9,249 nt of DNA from JBDSTZ01 sp039927975. GTDB lineage: Bacteria > Pseudomonadota > Gammaproteobacteria > Burkholderiales > Burkholderiaceae_D. Shown in pieces: positions 1 to 6,241 of the stretch (positions are counted from its first letter, which is position 1; each line of letters opens with the position of its first letter). Under the pieces are notes generated by a model. That model saw only the letters and a program-made list of their open reading frames with translations, had not been told where the DNA came from and did no database searches. Made by a program: the position numbers and the translations under genes. The DNA is taken from positions 1-9,249 of the forward strand of contig JBDSTZ010000514.1 in NCBI GenBank assembly GCA_039927975.1, written 5' to 3'.

Positions 1-339
1 AGCGACGTCTCGTTCGACACCGGCCGCTCGGACATCAAGTCGAACTTCCGTCCGGTGCTCGAGCGCTTCGCCACCACCCTGAACGACAATCCTGCCACCG
101 TGGTGACCATCATCGGCCACACCGACAGCACCGGCGACGACGCTGTCAACAACCCGTTGTCGGTCGACCGCGCCGCCCACACCCGCGACTACCTGGCCAC
201 ACGCGGCGTCTCGCCGAACCGCATCGCCATCGACGGACGCGGCGAGCGCGAGCCGATCGCCTCGAACAACGACGCCGCCGGCCGCGCGCGCAACCGCCGG
301 GTCGAGATCTACGTCGCCGAGCCAGCTCCGCGCGGCTAA
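1..339 (+). CDS. OmpA-family outer membrane protein, C-terminal domain (5' truncated by window)
   Basis: The frame is open from base 1 and ends at TAA 337-339, so only the last 112 codons are present. They make up a complete OmpA-like peptidoglycan-binding domain. It opens with an SFDTGRSDIK segment, followed by the GHTDSTG motif (residues 39-45 of the visible part), an LSVDRA helix start and a C-terminal NRRVEIYV segment. In this family the Asp of the TD pair and the Arg of the NRR segment bind the diaminopimelate of peptidoglycan. The domain would anchor an outer membrane protein or lipoprotein to the cell wall from the periplasm. Whether the missing N-terminus is a beta barrel, a lipoprotein leader or a glycine-zipper region cannot be seen. 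An intrinsic terminator follows 19 bases after the stop, so this is probably the end of its transcription unit. Confidence 0.93.
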   Translation, partial: SDVSFDTGRSDIKSNFRPVLERFATTLNDNPATVVTIIGHTDSTGDDAVNNPLSVDRAAHTRDYLATRGVSPNRIAIDGRGEREPIASNNDAAGRARNRRVEIYVAEPAPRG

Positions 340-357
340 GCCAGAGCCCGCTTCACC

Positions 358-392
358 GATGCCGTGGCCGCAGCGATGCGCCACGGCATTTT
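358..392 (+). terminator. Rho-independent terminator after the OmpA-family gene
   Basis: A perfect 10-bp stem, ATGCCGTGGC (359-368) pairing with GCCACGGCAT (380-389), has an 11-base loop and runs into TTTT (389-392). The stem is strong but the T tract is short. Its position just after the stop codon supports a terminator. Confidence 0.65.
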
Positions 393-489
393 CACGTCCA
401 GCCGCCACGCTTGGGCTGGATCAAACCGGCGGCCGCCGGGCGGCGCATCATATTTTTTCGATGCCGCAACTTTTTGATGCGAGGCCGCC

Positions 490-1002
490 ATGTCGCCAGT
501 CCCCTCTTCAGCCCCCTCTTCAGCCCCCTCTTCAGTCCCCTCTTCAGTCCCCTCCTCCCGCGCCGACACCTTCGATGCCCAGGCCGCTGGCGCGCTGTGG
601 AATCCGGGCGCGGCGGCGCTGTGGAGCCTGCTGTTCACCCCGGCCTTCGGCGCCTGGGTCCACATGCACAACTGGCGCCTGCTCGGCCAGCCGGTCGAAG
701 CGGCCCGCGCGCGCCGCTGGCTGCACGCCAGCATCGCCATGCTCGGTCTGCAGATCGTCACCGCCGCCCTCAACGAACGACTGGGCGCGGAAGCGCTGCT
801 GATCCATCCGGCCGGTATGCTGTTCATGCTGCTGTGGTATGTGGCGGCCGCGCGCGCGCAAGTGGCGCTGGTCAAGGCGCGTTTCGGCCGCGCCTATCCG
901 CGCCGCCACTGGGACGCGGTGGTGCTGCCCGCGCTGCTCGGCGCCGGTTGCTATGCCGTCCTCAAGGCCGTGACCGCCTGGCTATTCGTCACCCTCACCT
1001 GA
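490..1002 (+). CDS. Small multi-spanning membrane protein of unknown function
   Basis: The product is 170 residues and its function is not recognised. The start at 490 is supported by GAGG at 481-484, five bases before the ATG. Residues 4-23 are a low-complexity Ser/Pro tail made of PSSA and PSSV units, encoded by a 12-bp DNA tandem repeat. The rest looks like an integral membrane protein. Hydrophobic segments lie near residues 41-57, 76-95, 103-122 and 143-168, separated by Arg-rich loops that should face the cytoplasm. The segment LWSLLFTPAFGAW-HMHNW (about 44-62) resembles uncharacterised proteobacterial membrane proteins that I have no functional name for. Third-position GC is high, which supports this frame over the other long open frames here. 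The gene stands alone between a terminator and the DUF3617 gene 115 bases downstream. Confidence 0.75.
   Translation: MSPVPSSAPSSAPSSVPSSVPSSRADTFDAQAAGALWNPGAAALWSLLFTPAFGAWVHMHNWRLLGQPVEAARARRWLHASIAMLGLQIVTAALNERLGAEALLIHPAGMLFMLLWYVAAARAQVALVKARFGRAYPRRHWDAVVLPALLGAGCYAVLKAVTAWLFVTLT
501..560 (+). repeat. 12-bp coding tandem repeat (about 5 copies)
   Basis: Four near-identical 12-base units, CCCCTCTTCAGC twice (501-512, 513-524) and CCCCTCTTCAGT twice (525-536, 537-548), are followed by a degenerate fifth (549-560). The units differ only at the last base. Because 12 is a multiple of 3, each copy adds four residues (PSSA or PSSV) without a frameshift, so copy number could vary between strains while the membrane protein stays in frame. 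Confidence 0.9.
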
Positions 1003-1018
1003 AGGCTGCGGCCGGCCG

Positions 1019-1056
1019 CCGCGCCGGCCCTGCCGCCGTCCCCGCGCCGGCCCTGC
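1019..1056 (+). repeat. 15-bp direct repeat in a GC-rich gap
   Basis: CCGCGCCGGCCCTGC occurs at 1019-1033 and again at 1042-1056, 23 bases apart. It lies in the very GC-rich spacer between the membrane protein gene and the DUF3617 gene. It may be a remnant of slippage; no function is visible. Confidence 0.5.
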
Positions 1057-1117
1057 GCCGCGTCAGCCCGGTTTGGTTTATGCTGAGCGCCTTTGCTCAC
1101 AACCTGCCGGAGACTCC

Positions 1118-1666
1118 ATGAAATTGACCAGCCTCGCCCTCGCCTGCGCGCTCGCGCCCGGCCTGCTGTTTGCCGCCCCCGCCACCAAGATCAAGCCCGG
1201 TCTGTGGGAGTCGACCAGCAAGATGGGCGCCGGCGACAGCCGCATGCAGCAAGCCATGGCCATGCTGCAAAGCTTGCCGCCCGAGCAGCGCAAAATGATG
1301 GAAAGCGCGATGGCCAAGCAGGGTGTGAGCATGAGCGCCGATGGCGGCGTCCAGGCCAAGGTCTGCGTATCGAAGGAAATGGCCGAGGCGAACCAGTTGC
1401 CGATGCAGCAGCGCGGCAGTTGCACCTACCAGCACGGTCCGCTGGTCGGCGGCGCAATGAAGTTCTCGTTCAGCTGCACCAATCCGACGGCCAGCGGTGA
1501 AGGCAGCGTCAACTTCGCCGGCGACAGCAGCTACGACGGCAACATGCAGATCAAGTCGAGCGCCACCGGCCAAGCCGAGACCGTCAACGTGCAAACCAGC
1601 GGCCGCTGGCTGGCGGCCGATTGCGGCGCGATCAAGCCGATGGCGATGCCGGCGGCCGACAAGTAA
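1118..1666 (+). CDS. Secreted DUF3617-family protein
   Basis: The product is 182 residues. The ATG at 1118 is chosen because GGAG (1109-1112) sits five bases before it and a clean Sec signal peptide follows (MKLTSLALACALAPGLLFAAPA). An upstream in-frame start at 1073 would bury that signal. The mature protein begins ATKIKPGLWE, the KPGLWE hallmark of DUF3617. A Met/Gln-rich helical stretch follows (roughly residues 40-70). Four cysteines after the signal (in VCVSKE, GSCTYQ, FSCTNP and ADCGAI) could form two disulfides, which suits a periplasmic protein. The family has no established biochemical role. It is small, probably soluble and exported, with a beta-rich second half. It appears monocistronic; the next gene starts 164 bases downstream. 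Confidence 0.88.
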   Translation: MKLTSLALACALAPGLLFAAPATKIKPGLWESTSKMGAGDSRMQQAMAMLQSLPPEQRKMMESAMAKQGVSMSADGGVQAKVCVSKEMAEANQLPMQQRGSCTYQHGPLVGGAMKFSFSCTNPTASGEGSVNFAGDSSYDGNMQIKSSATGQAETVNVQTSGRWLAADCGAIKPMAMPAADK

Positions 1667-1830
1667 GTTGTCCCGCAGGGCGGTGCCGAGGCGCATCGAT
1701 CGCGCCGTGCGCGACCGGTGCGCCGATCAGTAAATCTAGGCCGCGCTGTGTTCGTCAGCGAACGTAGCGGATGGCTTGCAGGGACGTACACTGGAGTTCT
1801 TAGCGGACACAATCGCATCGGGAGAACACC

Positions 1831-3219
1831 ATGAACACATCGCGCCTGCCGGCATGGCTTACCGTCATCTGCCTGGTCTGCGCCATCGCCGCCTGCGCGA
1901 CCCTGCCCGACGTCGGCGCCAACGAGAGCGCGGCGGCCAAGGCGGCGCCGACGGTGGTCGCGCCCAAGGGTCAGCTGCAGGGCAAGCAGGCGACCGAGTT
2001 GCTGGCGCGCCGCTGGGCCCGCGCCACCCCCGACATGAAGGCGCTGGCGGTGCTCGAAGAGGCCGCCACCGGCGTGCCACTGATCGCCGGCAACAAGGTC
2101 ACCCTGCTGTTCGACGGCCCCGCCACCATGAAGGAAATGCTGGCCGCCGTGCGCGCCGCCAAGACCTCGATCAACCTCGAAACCTATATCTTCGACCAAG
2201 ACCCGGTCGGCATCGAATTTGCCGACGCCCTGATCGAGAAGCAGCGCCAGGGCGTGACCGTCAATGTGCTGTACGACAGCGTCGGGACGATCGGCACGCC
2301 GAACCAGTTCTTCGCTCGCATGGCCGAGGCCGGCATCACCCTGCTCGCCTTCAACCCGGTCAACCCGGCCGCCCGCAAGGGCAAGTGGGAAATCAACAAC
2401 CGCGACCACCGCAAGCTGATGGTGGTCGACGGCACCGTCGCCTTCACCGGCGGCATCAACATCAGCAGCACCTACGCCAATAGTTCCTTTTTCCGCTCGC
2501 GCCGCACGCCGGAAAACTCGGACGGCCAGAAAGTCGGCTGGCGTGACACGCATATCAAGGTCGAAGGCCCGGCGGTGGCGGCGCTGCAATGGTCCTTCGT
2601 CAACAACTGGGTGCATCAGGACGCTGGCGAACTGCCCGAGCGGAATTACTTCCCGCCGTTGGCGCCGCTCGGCGACAAGATCGTGCGGGTGCTGGCCAAC
2701 GAACCTGACGGCGGCTTCGAGATCTACAAGTCGCTGGTGCTGGCGATCCAGGAGTCGAAGAAAAGCATCCACATCACGTCCGCCTATTTCGTCCCTGACC
2801 AGCAAATTGTGGACGCCCTGATCGGCGCGGCCAAGCGTGGGGTCGATGTGAAACTGGTGCTGCCGGGCGTCTCGGACCACGGCCTGGTGATGCACGCCGG
2901 ACGCGCCTTCTACGACCAGTTGCTGGCCGGCGGCGTGCAGATCTATCACTTGCAGGTGGCGATCCTGCACGCCAAGACCGCCGTCATCGACGGCGCCTGG
3001 TCGACCATCGGCTCGGCCAATATCGACCGCCGCAGCTTCATCCACAATTATGAATTGAACGTGATCGTGCTCGATCCGGCCTTCGGGCGCGACATGGAAG
3101 CGGCCTTCGCCGAGGACTTGCGCGACTCCAAGCAAGTGACGCTGGAAGCCTGGAAGAGCCGGCCGATTTCCGACCGCATCAAGGAATGGGCCGCGCGCCT
3201 GACCGAATACTGGATCTAA
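1831..3219 (+). CDS. Lipoprotein with two phospholipase D domains (cardiolipin synthase-like)
   Basis: The product is 462 residues; GGGAGA (1820-1825) precedes the ATG by five bases. The N-terminus is a lipoprotein signal with lipobox Ile19-Ala20-Ala21-Cys22, so the mature protein should be lipid-anchored outside the cytoplasm. Two HKD motifs are intact: His193/Lys195/Asp200 followed by GG 207-208, and His380/Lys382/Asp387 followed by the GSAN segment 394-397. The two halves form one active site in this superfamily. The length and arrangement fit the ClsB/ClsC-type cardiolipin synthases, which join two phosphatidylglycerols (or phosphatidylglycerol and phosphatidylethanolamine) to make cardiolipin. 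ClsA-type proteins instead carry N-terminal transmembrane helices, absent here. A general phospholipase D or phosphatidyltransferase is the alternative. It converges, with a 25-base gap, on a lipid-metabolism operon. Confidence 0.88.
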   Translation: MNTSRLPAWLTVICLVCAIAACATLPDVGANESAAAKAAPTVVAPKGQLQGKQATELLARRWARATPDMKALAVLEEAATGVPLIAGNKVTLLFDGPATMKEMLAAVRAAKTSINLETYIFDQDPVGIEFADALIEKQRQGVTVNVLYDSVGTIGTPNQFFARMAEAGITLLAFNPVNPAARKGKWEINNRDHRKLMVVDGTVAFTGGINISSTYANSSFFRSRRTPENSDGQKVGWRDTHIKVEGPAVAALQWSFVNNWVHQDAGELPERNYFPPLAPLGDKIVRVLANEPDGGFEIYKSLVLAIQESKKSIHITSAYFVPDQQIVDALIGAAKRGVDVKLVLPGVSDHGLVMHAGRAFYDQLLAGGVQIYHLQVAILHAKTAVIDGAWSTIGSANIDRRSFIHNYELNVIVLDPAFGRDMEAAFAEDLRDSKQVTLEAWKSRPISDRIKEWAARLTEYWI

Positions 3220-3244
3220 AGACGCGCCTGCCCGGCCGCGCGGC

Positions 3245-4081
3245 TCAGATGCCGGCCGCGTACAGGCCTTCGGTGTGGGCCGACCACACATTGCCGCGCC
3301 GGTAAAAGGTATCGGTCTTGAGCACCGAAAAACTGGCGCTGAGCACGTCCCAGCCGTAGCGGTCGACTTCGACCTGCTCTTTCTCGACCCGCACCACGTT
3401 GAAGGAATTGACTTCGCCCCGTCCCCGGGTCGAAGTGGCGGTGCCGGCCTGCACCACCAGCGCGGCGTACTCGCTGATCCGGTAGCGCTCGGCCGTGTTG
3501 CCGGCGTGGCTGGTGTGCATGTGGCCCGACAGCAGCAGGTCCACCCCGGACTCGGCAAAGGCGCGCATCGCCATCGGCGCGCGGTCGACCAGGTCGTCGT
3601 CGTCCTCGTTGTGCGGCAGGTCGAACGGGTGGTGGGTGACGATGATGCGGGTCACGTCTGGTTCCAGCCTGGCCATCTGCAGGCGGATCTCGTCGATCTG
3701 CTCGTGGTTGACGCGGCCATCCTTGAAGGTCAGCGAACGCGCGGTGTTCACGCCCAGCACGGCGATTTCCTCGTCGACAAACATCGGTTCGAGGTCGTCG
3801 CTGATGTAGCGCTTGTAGCGTTCAAGCGGCTGGACGAACCGGCGGAACACGTTATACAGCGAGATGTCGTGGTTGCCCGGCACGATGATCTGCGGCCCCG
3901 GCAAGGTGTCGAGCCAGGCCCGCGCGGCCTCGAACTCCTCGCTTTTGGCGCGCTGGGTCAGGTCGCCCGAGACCACCACCACGTCCGGCGCCAGGCGCGC
4001 CACCAGCGCGCGCAGGGGCTCGAGCAGGGTCTCGTCGACGCGGCCGAAGTGCAGGTCCGATAAATGGACGAGTGTACGCAT
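3245..4081 (-). CDS. Calcineurin-like metallophosphoesterase (CpdA/YfcE superfamily)
   Basis: The product is 278 residues and cytoplasmic, with no signal peptide. All the metal-binding blocks of the superfamily are present in order: DLH (Asp9, His11), GD (Asp40), GNHD (Asn70, His71), the THHP block (His150/151) and GHMH (His187, His189). These ligands hold two metal ions that hydrolyse phosphomono- or diesters. The overall layout resembles class III cAMP phosphodiesterase (CpdA), but the substrate cannot be read from sequence. The start is fixed by a strong AGGAGA five bases upstream, which overlaps the stop codon of the lipid kinase gene (8-base gap). The two genes are therefore almost certainly co-transcribed and perhaps translationally coupled. 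That context makes a phospholipid-derived or head-group phosphate substrate worth considering. Confidence 0.9.
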   Translation of the reverse strand: MRTLVHLSDLHFGRVDETLLEPLRALVARLAPDVVVVSGDLTQRAKSEEFEAARAWLDTLPGPQIIVPGNHDISLYNVFRRFVQPLERYKRYISDDLEPMFVDEEIAVLGVNTARSLTFKDGRVNHEQIDEIRLQMARLEPDVTRIIVTHHPFDLPHNEDDDDLVDRAPMAMRAFAESGVDLLLSGHMHTSHAGNTAERYRISEYAALVVQAGTATSTRGRGEVNSFNVVRVEKEQVEVDRYGWDVLSASFSVLKTDTFYRRGNVWSAHTEGLYAAGI

Positions 4082-4089
4082 GTTCTCTC

Positions 4090-5079
4090 CTAGGATGTCG
4101 TCGCGGTATTGGTGGGGTGTTTGAGCGGGGGCGGCGGCGGCGATGTAGTGACTGCGTCGGCCGGCGCCATCACGCGCAGCGCGCGCGGACGCGAGCGATA
4201 GATCAGCGGCGGCTGCATCAGCGTGACTTCGCCATCGGTGGACACCCGCATGTGGTGGTGGCGGCTGTCGATCTCGAAGCCGTCGGTGAGCAGCACGTCG
4301 AAGTCGCGCGCCTGGCCAAGCTTGCCGCGCAGCGCGTGCAGGGCGAAGCGCAGCAGGCCGAGGCGGCCGGGATGCTGGGCCACATACAGGCTGAGCACGC
4401 CGGCGTCGAGGCTGGCGCGCCCGCCGATGGCCAGGCCCTGCATCGTGTATTCATTGTTGCCGATAAAAACGAAGGGCGTGCGGCGCGCGTGGCGCACGCC
4501 GTCGACCGTCAGGCGCAAGCTCAGGAAGGGATAGCGGCGCAGCGCGCTGACCGTCGCCCACAGCGCCGCCAGCCACTTGCCGCGGCCGAGCCGGTGCTGC
4601 TGCTTTTCGCGGTCGCGCACGATATCGGGATACAGGCCGAGGCTTGAATTATTCAGGAAAATCTGGCCGTTGACCTCGGCCACGTCGACCTCGCGCACCT
4701 TGCCCGTCGCCACCGTGGCGATGGCCTCGTCGAGCGCGAGCGGAATGCCGAGGTCCTTGGCAAAATGGTTCAGCGTGCCCAAAGGCAGCACGCCGAAGAT
4801 CGCGCCGCTGCCGGCCACCTTGGAGGCGACCGCGTTGATCGTGCCGTCGCCGCCGCCGGCGACGATCAGCTCGACGCCGTCGGACACCGCCTTGGCGGCG
4901 GCGGCCAGCAATGCTGCGCCGTCGGCCGCCAGCGTCACCTGCGCCTCGCAACCCACCTGGGCGAATTTGTCGCGTAACTGGTCCGCCATGCCACTGTCGT
5001 GGCCACTGCCGGCACTACCGTTGATGATAACTGCGATGCGCTTGATTGCCTGCTCCTCGATTCGTTTCCAATGGTTCAT
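4090..5079 (-). CDS. Diacylglycerol kinase family lipid kinase (YegS/DgkB type)
   Basis: The product is 329 residues from the only upstream ATG. It has the DAGK catalytic domain: the INGSAGSG loop (19-26), nucleotide-binding GGGDGT (75-80), PLGTLNHFAKDLGIP (99-113), a GNN turn (207-209) and the DGE motif (282-284). The family phosphorylates diacylglycerol or a related lipid such as phosphatidylglycerol, using ATP at the inner membrane surface. The last 20 residues are a Pro/Thr-rich tail (PPPPP at 314-318) with no domain. The 5' end overlaps the PAP2 gene by 65 bases. The ATG at 5079 has no clear ribosome-binding site, while a strong GAGGAG lies inside the reading frame six bases before codon 12 (AUC), close to where family members usually begin. 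The true start is therefore uncertain. Confidence 0.9.
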   Translation of the reverse strand: MNHWKRIEEQAIKRIAVIINGSAGSGHDSGMADQLRDKFAQVGCEAQVTLAADGAALLAAAAKAVSDGVELIVAGGGDGTINAVASKVAGSGAIFGVLPLGTLNHFAKDLGIPLALDEAIATVATGKVREVDVAEVNGQIFLNNSSLGLYPDIVRDREKQQHRLGRGKWLAALWATVSALRRYPFLSLRLTVDGVRHARRTPFVFIGNNEYTMQGLAIGGRASLDAGVLSLYVAQHPGRLGLLRFALHALRGKLGQARDFDVLLTDGFEIDSRHHHMRVSTDGEVTLMQPPLIYRSRPRALRVMAPADAVTTSPPPPPLKHPTNTATTS

Positions 5080-5773
5080 CGCGTCGGCGCCGCAGGCATG
5101 AGACCGCCGTTATGCATATCGCCAGCCAGCACACCGCTTCGATGGCCCCAGCCAGCACGTCGCTCAGGTAATGCGCGCCAAGCACCATGCGCGACAGGCC
5201 GACCAGGGTCACCATCGCGCAGGCGAGCAGCACGGCGCCGGTCCGCACCCACCAGCCCTTGCCGTTGACCACCAGGTAGGCCGCCAGCAGGCCGTACAGC
5301 ATGGCCGCGCCGGACGTATGGCCGCTTGGAAAACTGTAGGTCGCCAAGGTCAGCAAGGGGTCATCGAAGCTCGGCCGCGCGCGCTGAAAAATGTACTTTA
5401 ACATCACATTTACCAGCATGCCGCCCGGCACAGCGAGCACCAGCGCGGCCAGCCAGTAAAGCGCCTTGCGACGGTAGAAGTGGATAGCCGCCAGCAGCGC
5501 CATCAGGTTCACGCCGACGGTGCCGTGCAGATGCGTGATCAGCAGCATGAAGCGGTTGAGCGCCGCGCCGTGATGGTGCCAGCGCTGCGCCAGTTCGCTG
5601 TCGAGCACGGTGATCGCGCGGCCTGCCACCACGTCCGAGGCCAGGGCGCCAAACAGCCAGGCGCCCAGCATCAACAGCAGCAAGCCGACGCTCAGGTGCA
5701 GGCCCGCCGCGCCCTCGCGCGACAGGCGCGCGGCGACGAAAACCCGCAGGCGCGGGAAGCGCGGCGCGCTCAT
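5015..5773 (-). CDS. PAP2-superfamily membrane phosphatase (PgpB/BcrC-like)
   Basis: The product is 252 residues. All three parts of the PAP2 acid phosphatase signature are intact: K126-x6-R133P134, PSGH at 149-152 (His152) and SR-x5-H-x3-D (Ser194, Arg195, His201, Asp205). Hydrophobic segments near 25-48, 74-98, 105-124, 154-170, 177-193 and 207-226 give the usual six-helix inner membrane topology, with the active site facing the periplasm. The family removes phosphate from phosphatidate, phosphatidylglycerol phosphate or undecaprenyl pyrophosphate; the sequence does not decide which. It is the first gene of the minus-strand operon, and its tail overlaps the start of the lipid kinase gene. 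No strong ribosome-binding site is seen before the ATG, only a weak GGAA. Tandem LexA-like boxes lie 49-86 bases upstream, on the side shared with the divergent small gene. Confidence 0.92.
   Translation of the reverse strand: MSAPRFPRLRVFVAARLSREGAAGLHLSVGLLLLMLGAWLFGALASDVVAGRAITVLDSELAQRWHHHGAALNRFMLLITHLHGTVGVNLMALLAAIHFYRRKALYWLAALVLAVPGGMLVNVMLKYIFQRARPSFDDPLLTLATYSFPSGHTSGAAMLYGLLAAYLVVNGKGWWVRTGAVLLACAMVTLVGLSRMVLGAHYLSDVLAGAIEAVCWLAICITAVSCLRRRRDEPLETNRGAGNQAHRSYHQR
5053..5058 (-). promoter_or_regulatory. Strong Shine-Dalgarno-like GAGGAG inside the lipid kinase frame
   Basis: On the minus strand GAGGAG is followed by six bases and then an in-frame AUC (5046-5044) beginning an IKRIAVIINGSAGSG segment. 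Proteins of this family commonly start just before that segment. The site either serves a non-canonical AUC start or is a coincidence of the Glu-Glu codons. Confidence 0.3.
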
Positions 5774-5821
5774 GCGGCGGTTCCGGCCGGCAGCGGCAAA
5801 AATACGACACGTGCAAAAATT

Positions 5822-5859
5822 AACTGGGAATTCATACAGTAACTGTGGATTTATACAGT
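5822..5859. promoter_or_regulatory. Tandem LexA (SOS) boxes
   Basis: Two 19-base units lie head to tail: AACTGGGAATTCATACAGT (5822-5840) and AACTGTGGATTTATACAGT (5841-5859), identical at 16 of 19 positions. The second contains a perfect CTGT-N8-ACAG (5843-5858), the LexA box of gamma- and betaproteobacteria. The first has one mismatch (CTGG-N8-ACAG, 5824-5839). The pair covers the region just upstream of an extended -10 element, as expected for a repressor site. They sit between divergent genes and could act on either. Confidence 0.72.
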
Positions 5860-5864
5860 GGTTG

Positions 5865-5873
5865 TGCTATTCT
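5865..5873 (+). promoter_or_regulatory. Extended -10 promoter for the 70-residue ORF
   Basis: TGCTATTCT is an extended -10 (TG-N plus TATTCT, four of six matches to TATAAT). No good -35 is present, and the expected -35 region is occupied by the second LexA box. Transcription would start near 5880, leaving a leader of about 33 bases before the ATG at 5914. Confidence 0.5.
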
Positions 5874-5913
5874 GGAATCACTCGATCAACCCAGACCACA
5901 AAAGGAAATCGTC

Positions 5914-6126
5914 ATGACAACCTTAAACAGCACCTTCGGCATGGAATACGCCCCGACTCCCTTCATGCTGCGCTTCGGCCGCCGTGAAGTCCTCGTCACG
6001 CGCGACTTCCGCAAGCGCTTCTATCCGGTCAATCCAGTGATCGAATGCGACACCGGCGTCGAGCCTGGCCACGTGGAAGTGCTGTTGCTGCGCCGCTGGC
6101 TGCTGATTTTGTCGAAGGCACACTAA
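5914..6126 (+). CDS. Unrecognised 70-residue protein, probably SOS-controlled
   Basis: The ATG at 5914 has a good ribosome-binding site (AAGGAA, 5902-5907, six bases away). The frame stays open upstream to 5845, but that would begin inside the LexA box, so 5914 is preferred. I do not recognise the family. The protein is soluble-looking and basic: an N-terminal stretch with MEYAPTPFMLRFGRREV (10-26), an Arg/Lys-rich centre (RDFRKRFYP, 30-38), one Cys (45), and an amphipathic or hydrophobic C-terminal segment LLLRRWLLIL (57-66). No signal peptide is visible. Tandem LexA boxes and an extended -10 lie directly upstream, so it should be induced by DNA damage. A SulA-like division inhibitor, a modulator of a repair enzyme or a small toxin are possible roles, but nothing in the sequence chooses among them. 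Confidence 0.72.
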   Translation: MTTLNSTFGMEYAPTPFMLRFGRREVLVTRDFRKRFYPVNPVIECDTGVEPGHVEVLLLRRWLLILSKAH

Positions 6127-6178
6127 AGTTTTCGGGCGAATATAAAAAAAACGACTAAGCAAGCGTGTTTTAATTCGT

Positions 6179-6237
6179 TTTCCTTCGATTGTCAGAGAAG
6201 TAAGCTGCAACTTCCCTTACCTCCGAATCGAAAGAAA
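6179..6237 (+). promoter_or_regulatory. Leader inverted repeat that can pair with the sbp ribosome-binding region
   Basis: TTTCCTTCGATT (6179-6190) can pair with AATCGAAAGAAA (6226-6237) at 11 of 12 positions. The right arm contains the only Shine-Dalgarno-like stretch of sbp (AAAGAAA, ending five bases before the ATG). A short inner stem, GTAAG (6200-6204) with CTTAC (6216-6220), lies in the loop. If the transcript begins upstream, the fold could hide the ribosome-binding site. No convincing -35/-10 pair was found in 6127-6241. Confidence 0.35.
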
Positions 6238-6241
6238 TCCG

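Noticed and set aside
445..464. GCATC/GATGC hairpin with a T6 loop before the membrane protein gene
   Set aside because: The T tract is in the loop rather than after the stem, and the stem is only five pairs.
1079..1084. TATGCT as a -10 for the DUF3617 gene
   Set aside because: No acceptable -35 about 17 bases upstream; that region is GC-rich repeat sequence.
411..1121. A 236-codon plus-strand frame overlapping the small membrane protein
   Set aside because: It is Arg/Ala/Pro-rich, has no ribosome-binding site and would run through the intergenic gap. The 490-1002 frame has the membrane pattern and the ribosome-binding site.
1750..1763. GTTCG-TCAG-CGAAC hairpin upstream of the PLD gene
   Set aside because: A five-pair stem without a T tract; common by chance.
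3220..3244. CGCGC/GCGCG inverted repeat between the convergent PLD and phosphoesterase genes
   Set aside because: Only five pairs and no T tract on either side, so it is not supported as a bidirectional terminator.
1531..3558. A 675-codon minus-strand open frame across the DUF3617, PLD and phosphoesterase genes
   Set aside because: It lies antisense to two well-supported plus-strand genes and overlaps a third on the same strand in another frame. Its composition matches a GC-rich shadow frame and it shows no domain.
4072..4647. A 191-codon plus-strand frame antisense to the lipid kinase
   Set aside because: Fully antisense to clear DAGK motifs and has no recognisable domain.
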